Positions 1-9,559 are shown, counted from the stretch's first letter. The stretch is 64,000 bases of DNA from Pararhizobium sp. IMCC3301 (GCF_030758315.1 NZ_CP132336.1:4431001-4495000); one strand, 5' to 3'. A program made the numbers and translations. The notes: generated by a model from the letters alone, not told the origin.

Positions 1-1
1 T

Positions 2-280
2 TTGAGCGCTGCCGCGCTTCAGACCTATGTCGCGAAAGGCGCGGCTGGTGTGATCTGCGGACGTTTGATCGACAGCAACGGCAGACATATGCCAACGGAA
101 AATGAGGATCGGATGCTGGGTGTGTCCCTTGAACAGATGCAAGGCAAGGATATGGCGTTGCTTGCCAGCGCCGGCATCGACCGCGTACACGCTGTGCTGG
201 CTGCATTGCAGGGTGGTTTTGTCACCCATCTGGCGATCTGCAGCGATACGGCCCGCCATCTTCTGGAGGCAGACGCATGA
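2..280 (+). CDS. SorC/DeoR-family sugar-binding regulator, C-terminal part (5' end outside window)
   Basis: Only the last 92 residues are inside the window; the frame is open at the left edge. The segment GAAGVICGRLIDSNG followed by LLASAGIDRVHAVLAAL and ending with SDTARHLLEAD has the pattern of the C-terminal effector-binding domain of SorC-family regulators, which bind phosphorylated sugars. The helix-turn-helix is not visible. The stop codon overlaps the ATG of the next gene (ATGA at 277-280), so the two are probably translationally coupled and the regulator may control the aldolase. The family call rests on a short segment. Confidence 0.65.
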   Translation: MSAAALQTYVAKGAAGVICGRLIDSNGRHMPTENEDRMLGVSLEQMQGKDMALLASAGIDRVHAVLAALQGGFVTHLAICSDTARHLLEADA

Positions 281-957
281 TATCTCATCAGTCCGATACG
301 AAGGCGTTGCGCCAGTCCATTATCGATGCCTGTCTGTCGATGAACCAGCTTGGGCTCAATCAGGGAACATCGGGTAATATTTCGGCACGCTGCGGTGAGC
401 GCATGCTGATTACGCCTTCCGGCATTGCTTACGAGACACTGACCCCGGAGATGCTGCTGTCGCTGCCACTGGCTGGCGGGCTGGATGTTCCATTTCCCGG
501 CGAGTCTCAGCCGGCGCTGCGGCCGTCCAGTGAATGGCGGTTTCACAAGGCCCTGTTGCAAAACCATGCTGATATGGGCTTTGTCGTTCATGCCCATCCG
601 GCCTATGCGACGGCACTGGCTATGATCCGCAAGCCGATCCCGGCATCTCACTACATGATTGCCGCCTTTGGCGGCGACAGCCTGCGTGTCGCGGACTATG
701 CGATCTTTGGCAGCAAAACCCTGGCGGAAAATGTTGTCCGCGCAAGCGCAAACCGTCATGGATGCCTGATGGCCAATCATGGCGCTCTGGTTCTTGGTGA
801 AACACTGGCACGTGGCCTCTGGCGCCTTGGAGAACTGGAGGTGCTGGCGAAGAGTTATACGCTGGCCCAAATGCTTGGAACACCGGCGATTCTGAGCGCT
901 GCGGAAATCGAAGAGGCTCTGCAGGCGTTTGCTGACTATGGATTGAAGGACAGCTGA
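277..957 (+). CDS. Class II aldolase/adducin family protein (sugar-phosphate aldolase type)
   Basis: This 226-residue protein has the size and fold pattern of zinc-dependent class II aldolases such as L-fuculose-phosphate aldolase. The expected sites are visible: an N-terminal GTSGNISAR phosphate-binding loop, a glutamate in SSEWRFH (catalytic acid/base position), the HAHP zinc ligands, and a third histidine in MANHGAL. The family cleaves sugar phosphates to dihydroxyacetone phosphate and an aldehyde; related OtnC enzymes decarboxylate 3-oxo-tetronate phosphates, so the substrate is open. It is coupled to the upstream SorC-type regulator by a 4-base overlap. The next gene is on the opposite strand and unrelated. 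Confidence 0.85.
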   Translation: MISHQSDTKALRQSIIDACLSMNQLGLNQGTSGNISARCGERMLITPSGIAYETLTPEMLLSLPLAGGLDVPFPGESQPALRPSSEWRFHKALLQNHADMGFVVHAHPAYATALAMIRKPIPASHYMIAAFGGDSLRVADYAIFGSKTLAENVVRASANRHGCLMANHGALVLGETLARGLWRLGELEVLAKSYTLAQMLGTPAILSAAEIEEALQAFADYGLKDS

Positions 958-1015
958 CACGGATACTCCAACATGCGCGGCTGATTGTGATCCGGCCATC
1001 CGGCCACGCCAACAC

Positions 1016-4000
1016 TTATGTCTTGAACAGCCGGTAGATCGCCGGAATCACCAACACTGTCAGGGCAGTTGAGGACAGCAGCCCGAATAAAAGCGATATT
1101 GCGAGGCCCTGAAAGATCGGGTCAATCAGGATCACAGCAGCCCCGATCATCGCCGCAATCGCGGTCAGCAGGATCGGTTTGAAGCGTGTTGCCCCGGCCA
1201 TGATCAGGATCTCAAGATCGACCCGCCCGTCAGGGTCGGCATGGCGGATGAAATCCACCAGAAGGATCGAATTGCGCACGATGATTCCGGCCAGCGCGAT
1301 AAACCCGATCATCGAAGTTGCCGAAAATGGCGCATTAAACAACCAGTGTCCGCCAATGATGCCGAGAAAGGTCAGCGGCACTGGCGTCAGGATGACCAGT
1401 GGCAGCCGGAACGAGCCGAACTGCGCCACAACCAGCACATATATGCCCAGCAGCGCTACGGCAAACGCTGCGCCCATATCGCGGAAAGTGACCCAGGTCA
1501 CCTCCCATTCTCCATCCCACAACAATACCGGCCTGTCTGTCTCTTCGGGTTGGCCGTTAAGCCGGATTTCCGGTGGTTCAAGGTCTCCCCACGCCGTGGC
1601 GTCAAGCCGGTCGGCCACTGCCAGCATTCCGTAGAGCGGGGCCTCGAAATCGCCGGCCAGCTCGCCCGTTACCATCACCGCATCATAGCCATTGTGGCGG
1701 AACATTGGATACGAGGCGCGTTCTTCCGTCAGCTTGACCACATCGCCAAGTTCTACAATTCCGCGCCCGCCGGGCACTGCATTGGCCGGCACCGGCGTGG
1801 ACAGGGCACGCTCGTCCATGACCTGATCAGCCCTGGCGCGGGCAATGACAATCGGGATCGGGCGGCGGCCTTCGCCGCGGTGCGAATAGCCCACGGTGGT
1901 GGAGCCGGTCAAAAGCCGCAATGTGTCGAGCGCATCACGTTCCTGAACCTTAAAGAAATCCATATCGCCGGCCAGAAGCTCGGCCCGCAGCCGCCGGGCA
2001 GGTTCGCCGGAACTGTCATCGACATCCACGATGTAGGGGACCGCCTCAAAGGCGTCGCGCACCTTGCCTGCGACGGCCCTGCGCGTCACAGCGTCAGGTC
2101 CGTAAATCTCGGCCAGAAGCGTGGATAGCACGGGCGGGCCGGGCGGTGGTTCGACCACCTTCAGCACAGTGCCGGCCGGAACATCAAGGCTGTTCAATCG
2201 CTGGCGCAGGTCCAGCGCAATGGCGTGACTGGGCCGCTCACGGTCATCTTTTGCCGCAAGGTTCAACTGCACTTCGCCCAATTCAGGGCTCTGGCGCAGG
2301 AAGTAGTGGCGCACGAGGCCATTGAAATTGAACGCTGCGGCAGTGCCTGCATGAGTCTGCGCCGACAGAATTTCGGGCAATGCCAGCGCCAGGCGTGCGG
2401 CGTCCTGGGCAACCGCATCGGTAGCCTCGACCGAGCTGCCTTCGGGCAGGTCGATCACGATGGCCAGCTCGGATTTGTTGTCAAACGGCAGCAGCTTCAC
2501 TGTGACGTCACGGGTAAAGAGTGCGCCCAGCGATCCGAACGACAGTATCGCTACAATCAGCAGAAACAGTGCGCTGCGCCATTTGCTGCGCAACAATGGC
2601 CGGGCAATGGCGGCATAGAACCGGCCCAGCCGGCCACCGGGATGGCTGTCCCTGCCTGCGTGGTGTGCAGTCCCCCCCGGCCCGGCGATTCTCAGCATCA
2701 ACCAGGGTGTGATCATCACGGCGACAAAGAATGAAAAGATCATCGCTGCCGAAGCATTGGCTGGAATCGGGCTCATATAGGGGCCCATGAGCCCGGAGAC
2801 GAACAGCATCGGCAACAGCGCCACCACGACTGTCAGCGTTGCCACGATGGTCGGATTGCCAACCTCTGCGACAGCTGAGATAGCCGCAGAATGCGCCGTT
2901 TGCGTGCCGCGTTTCCCGGCCCAGTGACGGGCGATGTTTTCGATCACCACAATCGCGTCATCCACCAGTATGCCGATTGAGAAGATCAGCGCGAACAGCG
3001 AAACGCGGTTCAGCGTGTAACCCATGATCCAGGAGGCAAACAGCGTCAGCAGGATGGTGACCGGTATCACGATAGCGACGACGATTGCCTCGCGCCAGCC
3101 GATAGCGAGCATCACCAGCGCCACAATCGACAATGTCGCAAGAGCCAGATGAAACAGCAACTCATTGGCCTTTTCATTGGCCGTCTCGCCGTAATTCCGC
3201 GTGACCTCGACGTCCAGGCTGTCTGGGATGATCCCGCCATGCATCGCCTCGACCCGGTCCAGGATGGCATCGGCAACACTCACCGCATTGGCCCCGGCGC
3301 GCTTGGCCAGAGCCAGCGTCACGGCAGGGCGGCGGATGATTTCGTCCCGAGAGCTACGGGTCAGGGTAGCAACATGCTGTTCATCCAGATCAGCGACGAA
3401 GGCGACATCGGAAACGTCGCGGACATAGACAGTGCGCCCGTCGCGCGTGGTCAGTTCCAGATTGCCGATCTCTTCAGGTGTCGACAGTGTCTTGCCGATG
3501 ATCAAACCGATCTGTTCGCCAGAATCACGCTGCAATCCGGCGGGCGCAGCACTGTTGGCACCTGAAACCTTTGCCGCCAGCTGTTGCAGCGTCACGCCGT
3601 AAAGCGCCAACCGCTCGGGGTCGGGGGCAATGCGCAAAGCTTCATCGGTGGCTCCGACCAGATAGGTCAATCCGATTTCGTCAGTCCGGGCAAGTTCGAC
3701 CTCGACTTCACGCGCCACCCGCGTCAGATCTGCGGCCGTTACAGCTTCCTGTCCGTCAGCCGGAGAGAAGGTCAGTGTGACGATGGCCACGTCATCGATC
3801 CCTCTTCCCACCACCAGTGGCTCGGGAATGCCGACCGGGATACGGTCGAGATTAGCCAGAATCTTGTCGCGCACCCGCAGAATTGCGGTATCCGCGGACA
3901 CTCCGACCAGAAATCTTGCCGTTACCATCACCTGGTCGTCACGGGTTTCGGAATAGACATGTTCGACCTGATCAAGGCCCATGATGATGGCTTCCAGCGG

Positions 4001-4237
4001 CTCCGTGATCAATTTCACCGCATCAACCGCTTTCAGCCCATCGGCACGGACAAGGATATCGACCAGCGGAACCGAGATTTGCGGCTCTTCCTCACGCGGC
4101 AGCGCGGCAAGGGCAATCAGTCCCATGGCCAGCGATGCCAGCAGCAACAGCGGCGTCAGTGGTGAGGCGATAAAGGCCCGGGTCAGACGTCCGGCAAGGC
4201 CAAGCGCGCCGCCAGGTTCAGGTGCGGCGTCACTCAT
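1016..4237 (-). CDS. RND efflux transporter permease (AcrB/HAE-1-like)
   Basis: At 1073 residues this is a full-length RND inner-membrane pump. A first membrane helix lies near residues 25-47, followed by the porter-domain pattern PREEEPQISVP. Two groups of membrane helices follow, at about 350-530 and 880-1070. The segment FSIGILVDDAIVVIENIARH, with adjacent aspartates in the fourth transmembrane helix, is the usual proton-relay signature. Such pumps export drugs, detergents or metabolites using the proton gradient, in complex with a periplasmic adaptor and an outer-membrane channel. The start overlaps the stop of the upstream adaptor gene by 8 bases, so the two form an operon. No outer-membrane factor is encoded nearby, so a TolC-like protein from elsewhere would be needed. 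Confidence 0.93.
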   Translation of the reverse strand: MSDAAPEPGGALGLAGRLTRAFIASPLTPLLLLASLAMGLIALAALPREEEPQISVPLVDILVRADGLKAVDAVKLITEPLEAIIMGLDQVEHVYSETRDDQVMVTARFLVGVSADTAILRVRDKILANLDRIPVGIPEPLVVGRGIDDVAIVTLTFSPADGQEAVTAADLTRVAREVEVELARTDEIGLTYLVGATDEALRIAPDPERLALYGVTLQQLAAKVSGANSAAPAGLQRDSGEQIGLIIGKTLSTPEEIGNLELTTRDGRTVYVRDVSDVAFVADLDEQHVATLTRSSRDEIIRRPAVTLALAKRAGANAVSVADAILDRVEAMHGGIIPDSLDVEVTRNYGETANEKANELLFHLALATLSIVALVMLAIGWREAIVVAIVIPVTILLTLFASWIMGYTLNRVSLFALIFSIGILVDDAIVVIENIARHWAGKRGTQTAHSAAISAVAEVGNPTIVATLTVVVALLPMLFVSGLMGPYMSPIPANASAAMIFSFFVAVMITPWLMLRIAGPGGTAHHAGRDSHPGGRLGRFYAAIARPLLRSKWRSALFLLIVAILSFGSLGALFTRDVTVKLLPFDNKSELAIVIDLPEGSSVEATDAVAQDAARLALALPEILSAQTHAGTAAAFNFNGLVRHYFLRQSPELGEVQLNLAAKDDRERPSHAIALDLRQRLNSLDVPAGTVLKVVEPPPGPPVLSTLLAEIYGPDAVTRRAVAGKVRDAFEAVPYIVDVDDSSGEPARRLRAELLAGDMDFFKVQERDALDTLRLLTGSTTVGYSHRGEGRRPIPIVIARARADQVMDERALSTPVPANAVPGGRGIVELGDVVKLTEERASYPMFRHNGYDAVMVTGELAGDFEAPLYGMLAVADRLDATAWGDLEPPEIRLNGQPEETDRPVLLWDGEWEVTWVTFRDMGAAFAVALLGIYVLVVAQFGSFRLPLVILTPVPLTFLGIIGGHWLFNAPFSATSMIGFIALAGIIVRNSILLVDFIRHADPDGRVDLEILIMAGATRFKPILLTAIAAMIGAAVILIDPIFQGLAISLLFGLLSSTALTVLVIPAIYRLFKT

Positions 4238-5219
4238 CCTCTATGACCACCTGATCTCCGGCGGAAAGGCCACTCAGGATTTCGCGCCAGACGATGCCGT
4301 CCCGTGTTACCGTGCCACCAGGCACCACGGCGCGCCGCCGCGCGCCATCATGACTGCTTTCCACGGTGACGAAATCCAGCCCGGCCAAGCGGGTCAGCGC
4401 TTTTGCGGGAACCAGTATGGCCAGCCGCTCGCCGATCGGCAGCCGCACCGGCAGGCGTTGGCCGACAAATCGGCTGTCCAGACCTTCGACTTCGACATCC
4501 GCCTGCACACGGCCGCCTTCGATCTGCGGATAAAGTTTCACCAGCCGCCCGGTGCGGCGTTCGCTGGCCACCCCGGAAGCGCCAGCGCCCAATTCAATTT
4601 CATCACCTTCTGCCAGCGTCAGAGCATGACGTTCGGGGATTGCAAGGCGCAGAAAAACACCACCGCCACCAATCACCGCCGCAGCTTCACCCGGTGCTAC
4701 GACCGAACCGCGCGAGATTGGCACGGACAATACCACGCCCGCCTCGGGGGCCAGGATTTCACCTTCGACAATAAGCCGTTCATTCACTTGTCGCTCGGAT
4801 TGAAGACTGCGCTCCTGGCCTTGAAGGACATCGACAGTAGTCTGCAACTGATCAAGCCGCTGGGTAGTGATAACCCCGCGCTCGATAAGCTGTTGGCCAC
4901 GTTCAAGGTCGGCACGTGCGGTTTCGATCTGCGCTGATAGCGCCGAGATCTGCGCGTCGATTGAAGCAAGCTGAAACACCAGCTTGTCGTCCTCGACCAT
5001 CGCGATGCGCCCGCCGGCTTCAACTCTGTCGCCCTCGGCGACATCAAGCTGGGTAACCGTACCGCCGATGCGTGCCCGCGCTGGCACCCGGTTGCGGGTT
5101 TCGACCTGACCATAGACAGCTTTCCATTCCACGATGGTGCCGGGCATCACAGTCAGGGTTTCGGCCGCGCCCGGTGTGCTCGCCGTGAGTGCCGCAAAAA
5201 TAATCGCAAGAATCCGCAT
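4230..5219 (-). CDS. RND efflux periplasmic adaptor (HlyD/MFP family)
   Basis: The start at 5219 begins a clear signal peptide (MRILAIIFAALTASTPGAAE) and is preceded by GAGG, so the longer upstream frame is rejected. The 329-residue product has the membrane-fusion-protein order: a lipoyl half-motif (RARIGGTVTQLDVAEGDRVEAG), a coiled-coil hairpin rich in Q/E/R (about residues 85-150), the second lipoyl half (APEAGVVLSVPISRGSVVAPGE), then beta-barrel and membrane-proximal domains. It links the RND pump to an outer-membrane channel. It is the first gene of a two-gene operon with the permease, which starts inside its stop region. Upstream 5220-5427 holds its promoter region. Confidence 0.9.
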   Translation of the reverse strand: MRILAIIFAALTASTPGAAETLTVMPGTIVEWKAVYGQVETRNRVPARARIGGTVTQLDVAEGDRVEAGGRIAMVEDDKLVFQLASIDAQISALSAQIETARADLERGQQLIERGVITTQRLDQLQTTVDVLQGQERSLQSERQVNERLIVEGEILAPEAGVVLSVPISRGSVVAPGEAAAVIGGGGVFLRLAIPERHALTLAEGDEIELGAGASGVASERRTGRLVKLYPQIEGGRVQADVEVEGLDSRFVGQRLPVRLPIGERLAILVPAKALTRLAGLDFVTVESSHDGARRRAVVPGGTVTRDGIVWREILSGLSAGDQVVIEDE

Positions 5220-5427
5220 CGTTGCCTCATATGAGTTCACCCCAGCAATGCTGCAGCTTCCAGGCCGACAAAACAAGGTTTGTATCTCTTGTGCATTGAC
5301 TTCGATCAACTGGTTCCGCCACCCGGCGTCGAACGGCAGTTGCACAAATTGGCACACCGAAAGCGAGCGGCACGCGGCAGTGATAGCCGCGCGCCGCCAG
5401 TCCTGGGAGGATATTGCTGATCTTTTG

Positions 5428-6933
5428 CTAGGGAACTTCGATGGCCCGTGGTTTGACGTCTTCAAGCAGGTAGCGGTGCGCATCCTTGTGGGTCATGTAG
5501 CCGGGGGGCGGGAACTGCATTTCAAGCTCCCACGCATCGCCGGTTTCTGCCATGTTTTTCAGGACCCGTGCATCCAGCTCGGCCTGAATGGCGGCATAGG
5601 CCGGATCGTTGACCAGATTGTTGGTCTCGTCCGGGTCGTTGGTCTGGTCGAACAGATAGAGCGGCCGGTCCTGTTTGCGCACATAAAGCCATTCCCTGGT
5701 GCGGATGCCGCGCTCCGGCTTCACATGGCGTTCGCTGCGGCCGCCGAAATCGGCCTTCATCAATTCAAACTGGACATGGTCACGGGTCGGTGCATCGCTG
5801 CTGCCCTCAAGCAGCGGCAGGTAACTCGTCCCCTGCACCCCATCGGGAATGGCGATGCCGCAGGTTTCAAGGATCGTCGGCATCGTATCCACCGCCACAT
5901 CGACAAGTGAGGTCACGCGTTTGCCAGGGGCAAAACGGGCAGGATAGCGGATGAACAGCGGCACATGCGCCGATGTGCGGTAGGCCTGACGCTTGATCCC
6001 GCAATAAGAACCGTGCTGGCCCAGCATGTCTCCATGATCTGAAAAGAAGATGACAATGGTGTCGTCAGCCAGCCCGTTTGCATCCAGCCAGTTCAGCAAC
6101 CGGCCGACATTGTAATCGACATTGGAGATCATGCCGTAATATTCGGCGGTGAATTTACGGATCTGCCATTCTGTTTCGATCTCCGGGTCCATACCCTCGA
6201 ACTTGTCGGCCTTGCTGCGCTCGCCAAACCGCCCGTCGCCGTCATAATCCAGCGCGGTCCGCTCCTGCGCCCGCCGTTTCTGCAACTCGGGATTGGGTGT
6301 GCCCATGGGCAGTCTGACCTTGTCCGGGTCATACATCGTGCGCCAATGCTCCGGCATGTCCATCGGGAAATGCGGCGGGCCGAAGCAGACATAGGCGTAG
6401 AACGGATCATCACCGCCCGACCCGGCGACTTTCTCCATGAATTCGATGGTGTGGTCGGTCTGAAAATCCGGCTCGTAACGTTTGCAATGATAGGGCTGGT
6501 CGGTGTCGCGATAGTACACCGCATCCATATACTGATGACCGCGATTGTAGCCGACGAAGTGGTCAAATCCCATGCGGTCGGGGCCGGGTGGAACAAAGCC
6601 GGGTTTGGGGCCGCCAAAAAGATGCCATTTACCAATATAACCAGAACTGTAGCCGCTGTCGTTGAGACAGGGTGCGAGCGATGGCTGGTCGGCACTGATC
6701 GGGAAATGATTGGAATACAGACCGGCCTGATGGGCATATTTTCCGGTCAGCAGCGAGGCCCGGAATGGCGTGCAAAGCGGATAAGAAGTATAGGCGTTTT
6801 CAAACATCACGCCTTGATTGGCGAGCCGGTCGAGATGCGGCGTCTTGACGTCCGGATTGCCCGAGCAGCCCATACAGTCATACCGCATCTGGTCAGCATA
6901 GATCATCAGAATGTTGGGTTTTTTGACAGACAA
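5428..6933 (-). CDS. Type I (formylglycine) sulfatase, cytoplasmic
   Basis: This 501-residue arylsulfatase-family enzyme hydrolyses a sulfate ester. Metal-binding residues lie in IYADQ near the N-terminus. The sulfatase signature begins LCTPFRASLLTG with Cys54 in C-x-P-x-R, the cysteine that is converted to formylglycine. GKWHLFG and FFSDHGDMLGQHG supply further catalytic and metal residues. There is no signal peptide, so it should act in the cytoplasm. The start is TTG at 6933, 5 bases after GAGGG. It lies downstream of a second sulfatase but behind its own 125-base gap holding two operator-like repeats, so it may have its own promoter. Maturation is expected from the FGE encoded at 14903-15928. 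The substrate is unknown. Confidence 0.93.
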   Translation of the reverse strand: MSVKKPNILMIYADQMRYDCMGCSGNPDVKTPHLDRLANQGVMFENAYTSYPLCTPFRASLLTGKYAHQAGLYSNHFPISADQPSLAPCLNDSGYSSGYIGKWHLFGGPKPGFVPPGPDRMGFDHFVGYNRGHQYMDAVYYRDTDQPYHCKRYEPDFQTDHTIEFMEKVAGSGGDDPFYAYVCFGPPHFPMDMPEHWRTMYDPDKVRLPMGTPNPELQKRRAQERTALDYDGDGRFGERSKADKFEGMDPEIETEWQIRKFTAEYYGMISNVDYNVGRLLNWLDANGLADDTIVIFFSDHGDMLGQHGSYCGIKRQAYRTSAHVPLFIRYPARFAPGKRVTSLVDVAVDTMPTILETCGIAIPDGVQGTSYLPLLEGSSDAPTRDHVQFELMKADFGGRSERHVKPERGIRTREWLYVRKQDRPLYLFDQTNDPDETNNLVNDPAYAAIQAELDARVLKNMAETGDAWELEMQFPPPGYMTHKDAHRYLLEDVKPRAIEVP

Positions 6934-7003
6934 TTTGCCCTCGCTTTATTTGGCTCACCTAACCGGTCTGGCTGATGCAAGGTAGTTTAACAGCGCAGCA
7001 AAA

Positions 7004-7053
7004 AGTTCCCAATTGAATGTTTGTTACGCGGTCAGTTCCAAATGGAATGTTTG
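7004..7053. promoter_or_regulatory. Two 20-bp near-identical sites upstream of the sulfatase gene
   Basis: AGTTCCCAATTGAATGTTTG (7004-7023) and AGTTCCAAATGGAATGTTTG (7034-7053) match at 18 of 20 positions and are 30 bases apart, about three helical turns. The second contains the dyad TTCC-AAAT-GGAA. A nearly identical core, TTCCAA-T-ATGGAATG, forms the palindrome in front of the LysR gene at 16890-16906. I infer these are binding sites for that LysR regulator controlling the sulfatase that starts at 6933. Binding is not shown by sequence alone. Confidence 0.55.
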
Positions 7054-7058
7054 ACGTT

Positions 7059-8549
7059 TCAAGCCGTGCTCGGACTGTTGATGCCACGGACATACTGCCG
7101 GGTTGCGTCGAAAATCGGCTGATAGTCCCAATGATAGCCTTCGCTGCCCTCTAATGCGCTGTGAAGAAACATGCGGGTTTTCTTGCTGTCGACTGCACGC
7201 GCCGTCACCGTTTCGACGTCGTAGCGGTCAAGAAGACGCGCGCACAGTTCATCCTTGATGCCGGCATGGGCAGGATCGCCGGTCAGATCGTGCTGTTCAG
7301 CCGGATCGTCGGCAATATTGAACAAAACATCCGCGTGGTTGCGGGTCCAGACATATTTCCAGTCGCCCCTGCGGATGCAGAGCCAGGGCTCGATGACGCC
7401 CGGGCCGAAATATTCCGAGATTGCCTCATCCTTGCGGCTGTCACCTTCACCGGTCAGCAGACTGAGGAAACTGGCGCTGTCAGCGCTGCCATAGCGGTCA
7501 GAGTCCGCTTTGGCACCGCCAAGTTCAGCCAGTGTCGGGCAAAGATCGGCAAGTGTGACACATTCGGTGACCCGTCCCGGCTGGAACCGGCCGGGGGCAT
7601 GAAAGATCATCGGCACCTGCAGCGAGCCTTCGTAGAAAGTGCGTTTGAACCACATGCCGCGCTCGCCCAGCATGTCGCCGTGATCACTGGTGAAGACAAT
7701 CACTGTGTCGTCATAAAGGCCGAGATGCTTCAGCTCTGCCACCAACTCTCCCAGATAATCGTCGAGATGGCTGATCATCGCATAATAGGCGCGGCGCGAC
7801 AGCTTTATGGTTTCCTCGTCGGGCGGGTATTGGTCGATCCCGTGATGGATTTTCAGCCACTCTGTCGTGGGGTGCGGATCGGCGTCCTCGGGAATTTCCG
7901 GCAATGATATCTCGACACCCTCATAACGGTCCCAATAGTCCGGGATCGACTGATAAGCCTCATGCGGCTGGGTGTAGGAAACATGCAGGAAGAAGGGTTG
8001 CTCCGGCTGGGCCAGCGCCTCGTGGCGGAGAAATTCAAGGGCACGGAACTGCACTTCGGCGTCATAGAGAAGCTGGTTATTGGTTCTGCAAAGGCCGCTG
8101 ACTTCGAGTTTCTTGGTTGATGTTCCGAGCCGGTGTTCGGGCCCTTTGGACCAGTCGATGGTCCAGTCGAAACCGGACGGATACATGTCCGTCGTCAGCC
8201 GCTTGTCGAAGCCATGAAGCTGATCGGCACCGATGAAGTGACATTTGCCCGAGACCACACAACGGTATCCTGCAGAGCGCAGGAAATGCATCATCGTCGG
8301 GATTTCGGAGCGAAATTCTGCGCCGTTGCCCCAGACTTCATGGCTTGATGGCTGTCGGCCGGAGAACTTCGAGGCCCGCGAAGGACAACACAATGGCGAG
8401 TTCGAATAGGCATTTTCGAACACCACGCCGTCACGCGCCAAAGCGTCAAGGTTTGGTGTCATGGCCTGGCCACCGGGCCGGTAGATCGACAGCACGAAAG
8501 CCGTCAATTGGTCGGCTTCAATCAGAAGAATGTTGGGCTGTTCGGTCAT
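7059..8549 (-). CDS. Type I sulfatase, choline-sulfatase-like, cytoplasmic
   Basis: The 496-residue product carries the sulfatase signature LCCPSRASKFSGR, with Cys54 as the formylglycine precursor and Arg58. EADQL near the N-terminus and SDHGDMLGERGMW give the metal and active-site residues. The latter segment and the following FYEGSLQVPMIFHAPGRF resemble choline-O-sulfatase (BetC) closely, but the transporter context argues for an anionic sulfate ester rather than choline sulfate. No signal peptide is present. The ATG overlaps the stop of the PdxA-like gene by 4 bases, so it is the fifth gene of the tctCBA-pdxA-sulfatase operon reading leftward. FGE at 14903 would activate it. Confidence 0.92.
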   Translation of the reverse strand: MTEQPNILLIEADQLTAFVLSIYRPGGQAMTPNLDALARDGVVFENAYSNSPLCCPSRASKFSGRQPSSHEVWGNGAEFRSEIPTMMHFLRSAGYRCVVSGKCHFIGADQLHGFDKRLTTDMYPSGFDWTIDWSKGPEHRLGTSTKKLEVSGLCRTNNQLLYDAEVQFRALEFLRHEALAQPEQPFFLHVSYTQPHEAYQSIPDYWDRYEGVEISLPEIPEDADPHPTTEWLKIHHGIDQYPPDEETIKLSRRAYYAMISHLDDYLGELVAELKHLGLYDDTVIVFTSDHGDMLGERGMWFKRTFYEGSLQVPMIFHAPGRFQPGRVTECVTLADLCPTLAELGGAKADSDRYGSADSASFLSLLTGEGDSRKDEAISEYFGPGVIEPWLCIRRGDWKYVWTRNHADVLFNIADDPAEQHDLTGDPAHAGIKDELCARLLDRYDVETVTARAVDSKKTRMFLHSALEGSEGYHWDYQPIFDATRQYVRGINSPSTA

Positions 8550-9559
8550 ACTGGCATCCCCTTGGCAGTCAGCGCGGCGCGGCGCATCAGTTTCAGAGCG
8601 TTGACCATCGGCGTCTCCGAGGCTTTTCCACTGCCGGCAATGTCATAGGCTGTGCCGTGGGCCGGGGTGGTGATCGGATAGGGCAGACCGCCGAAATAGG
8701 TGACGCCTTCGTCAAACCCCATCAACTTCGTCGCGATCTGGCACTGGTCGTGATACATTGAGACAACGCCGAGATAGTCTTCCTGCCGGACGGTCAGAAA
8801 GATCGTGTCCGGCGGATAGGGACCGGCAACGTTGATCTGGTGTTGTCTGGCGTCTTCAACAGCGGGGCCGATGGCATCGATTTCCTCGCGCCCGAACATG
8901 CCGCCATCGCCATTGTGCGGGTTCAGGCCGGAAACCGCGATCTTCGGGTTGTCGTAGCCAAAACGCCTGAGCTCACGGTCGAAATACCGTATGATCCTGA
9001 GGACGTTTTCGCGTGTGATATAGCTGGGCACCTCGGCGATGGACACGTGCGAGGAGACGCGCGTCGTCCACAGATGTCCAATTGTGTTGATCTCGGCAGC
9101 AGGCCCCGTTTCACCCATATAGTCGGCGATATAGGCTTTGTAGCCTTCGAAATTCGATCCGCCCATTTTCAGGGAAACCTTGTTGACAGGCGCGAAGACG
9201 AAACCGTCGATGATACCGTCCTTGTAAAGATCTGCGGCATAGCGGCCGAGCGCCAGGTCAAGCGTACCGGCCGCCTTGCTGCTTTCGCCAAAGCCGACGC
9301 CAGCAAAATCAGTCGGGTTACAGTCAACCAGAGCGATGGGGCAGGGGTCGTTGATGGCCTCTTCGACGCTGTCGAAGGTGGTCAGATCCGGCTCGGTGCC
9401 GGCCACCTTGCAGCCGGATTCGTAGAGCGCGCGCGGCCCCACGATCAGACGTTTGACACCTTGCGTGATGTCCTTGTGCGTCAACGATCTGGCTACGAGT
9501 TCCGGACCGATTCCCCCGGCGTCGCCGAGCGTCGTGAAAATTACCGGCGTATCAGTCAT
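8546..9559 (-). CDS. PdxA-family NAD-dependent dehydrogenase (PdxA2-like)
   Basis: This 337-residue protein belongs to the PdxA family, which oxidatively decarboxylates beta-hydroxy acids such as 4-phospho-hydroxythreonine, D-erythronate/threonate 4-phosphates or cis-diol carboxylates. Seen are the N-terminal GDAGGIGPE motif and the three metal-binding histidines in SSHVSI, LNPHNGDGG and PAHGTAYDIAG. The second of two adjacent ATGs (9559) is chosen because AGGAGG sits 5 bases upstream of it. It overlaps the end of tctA and lies inside a transporter-sulfatase operon, so a catabolic role is far more likely than pyridoxine synthesis. The exact substrate is not deducible. Confidence 0.85.
   Translation of the reverse strand: MTDTPVIFTTLGDAGGIGPELVARSLTHKDITQGVKRLIVGPRALYESGCKVAGTEPDLTTFDSVEEAINDPCPIALVDCNPTDFAGVGFGESSKAAGTLDLALGRYAADLYKDGIIDGFVFAPVNKVSLKMGGSNFEGYKAYIADYMGETGPAAEINTIGHLWTTRVSSHVSIAEVPSYITRENVLRIIRYFDRELRRFGYDNPKIAVSGLNPHNGDGGMFGREEIDAIGPAVEDARQHQINVAGPYPPDTIFLTVRQEDYLGVVSMYHDQCQIATKLMGFDEGVTYFGGLPYPITTPAHGTAYDIAGSGKASETPMVNALKLMRRAALTAKGMPV

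Noticed and set aside
25-999. 324-residue open frame on the minus strand
   Set aside because: It lies wholly opposite the SorC tail and the class II aldolase, has low-complexity composition and no recognisable domain; it is an antisense shadow.
7059-8549. Assignment of this sulfatase as choline sulfatase BetC for osmoprotection
   Set aside because: No betA/betB or choline transporter is nearby; it is in an operon with a carboxylate importer and a PdxA-like enzyme, so only the family resemblance is kept.
8546-9559. Assignment as PdxA of vitamin B6 synthesis
   Set aside because: The family match holds, but the gene lies inside a transporter-sulfatase operon and not with ksgA/surA-type neighbours; a catabolic paralogue is more likely.
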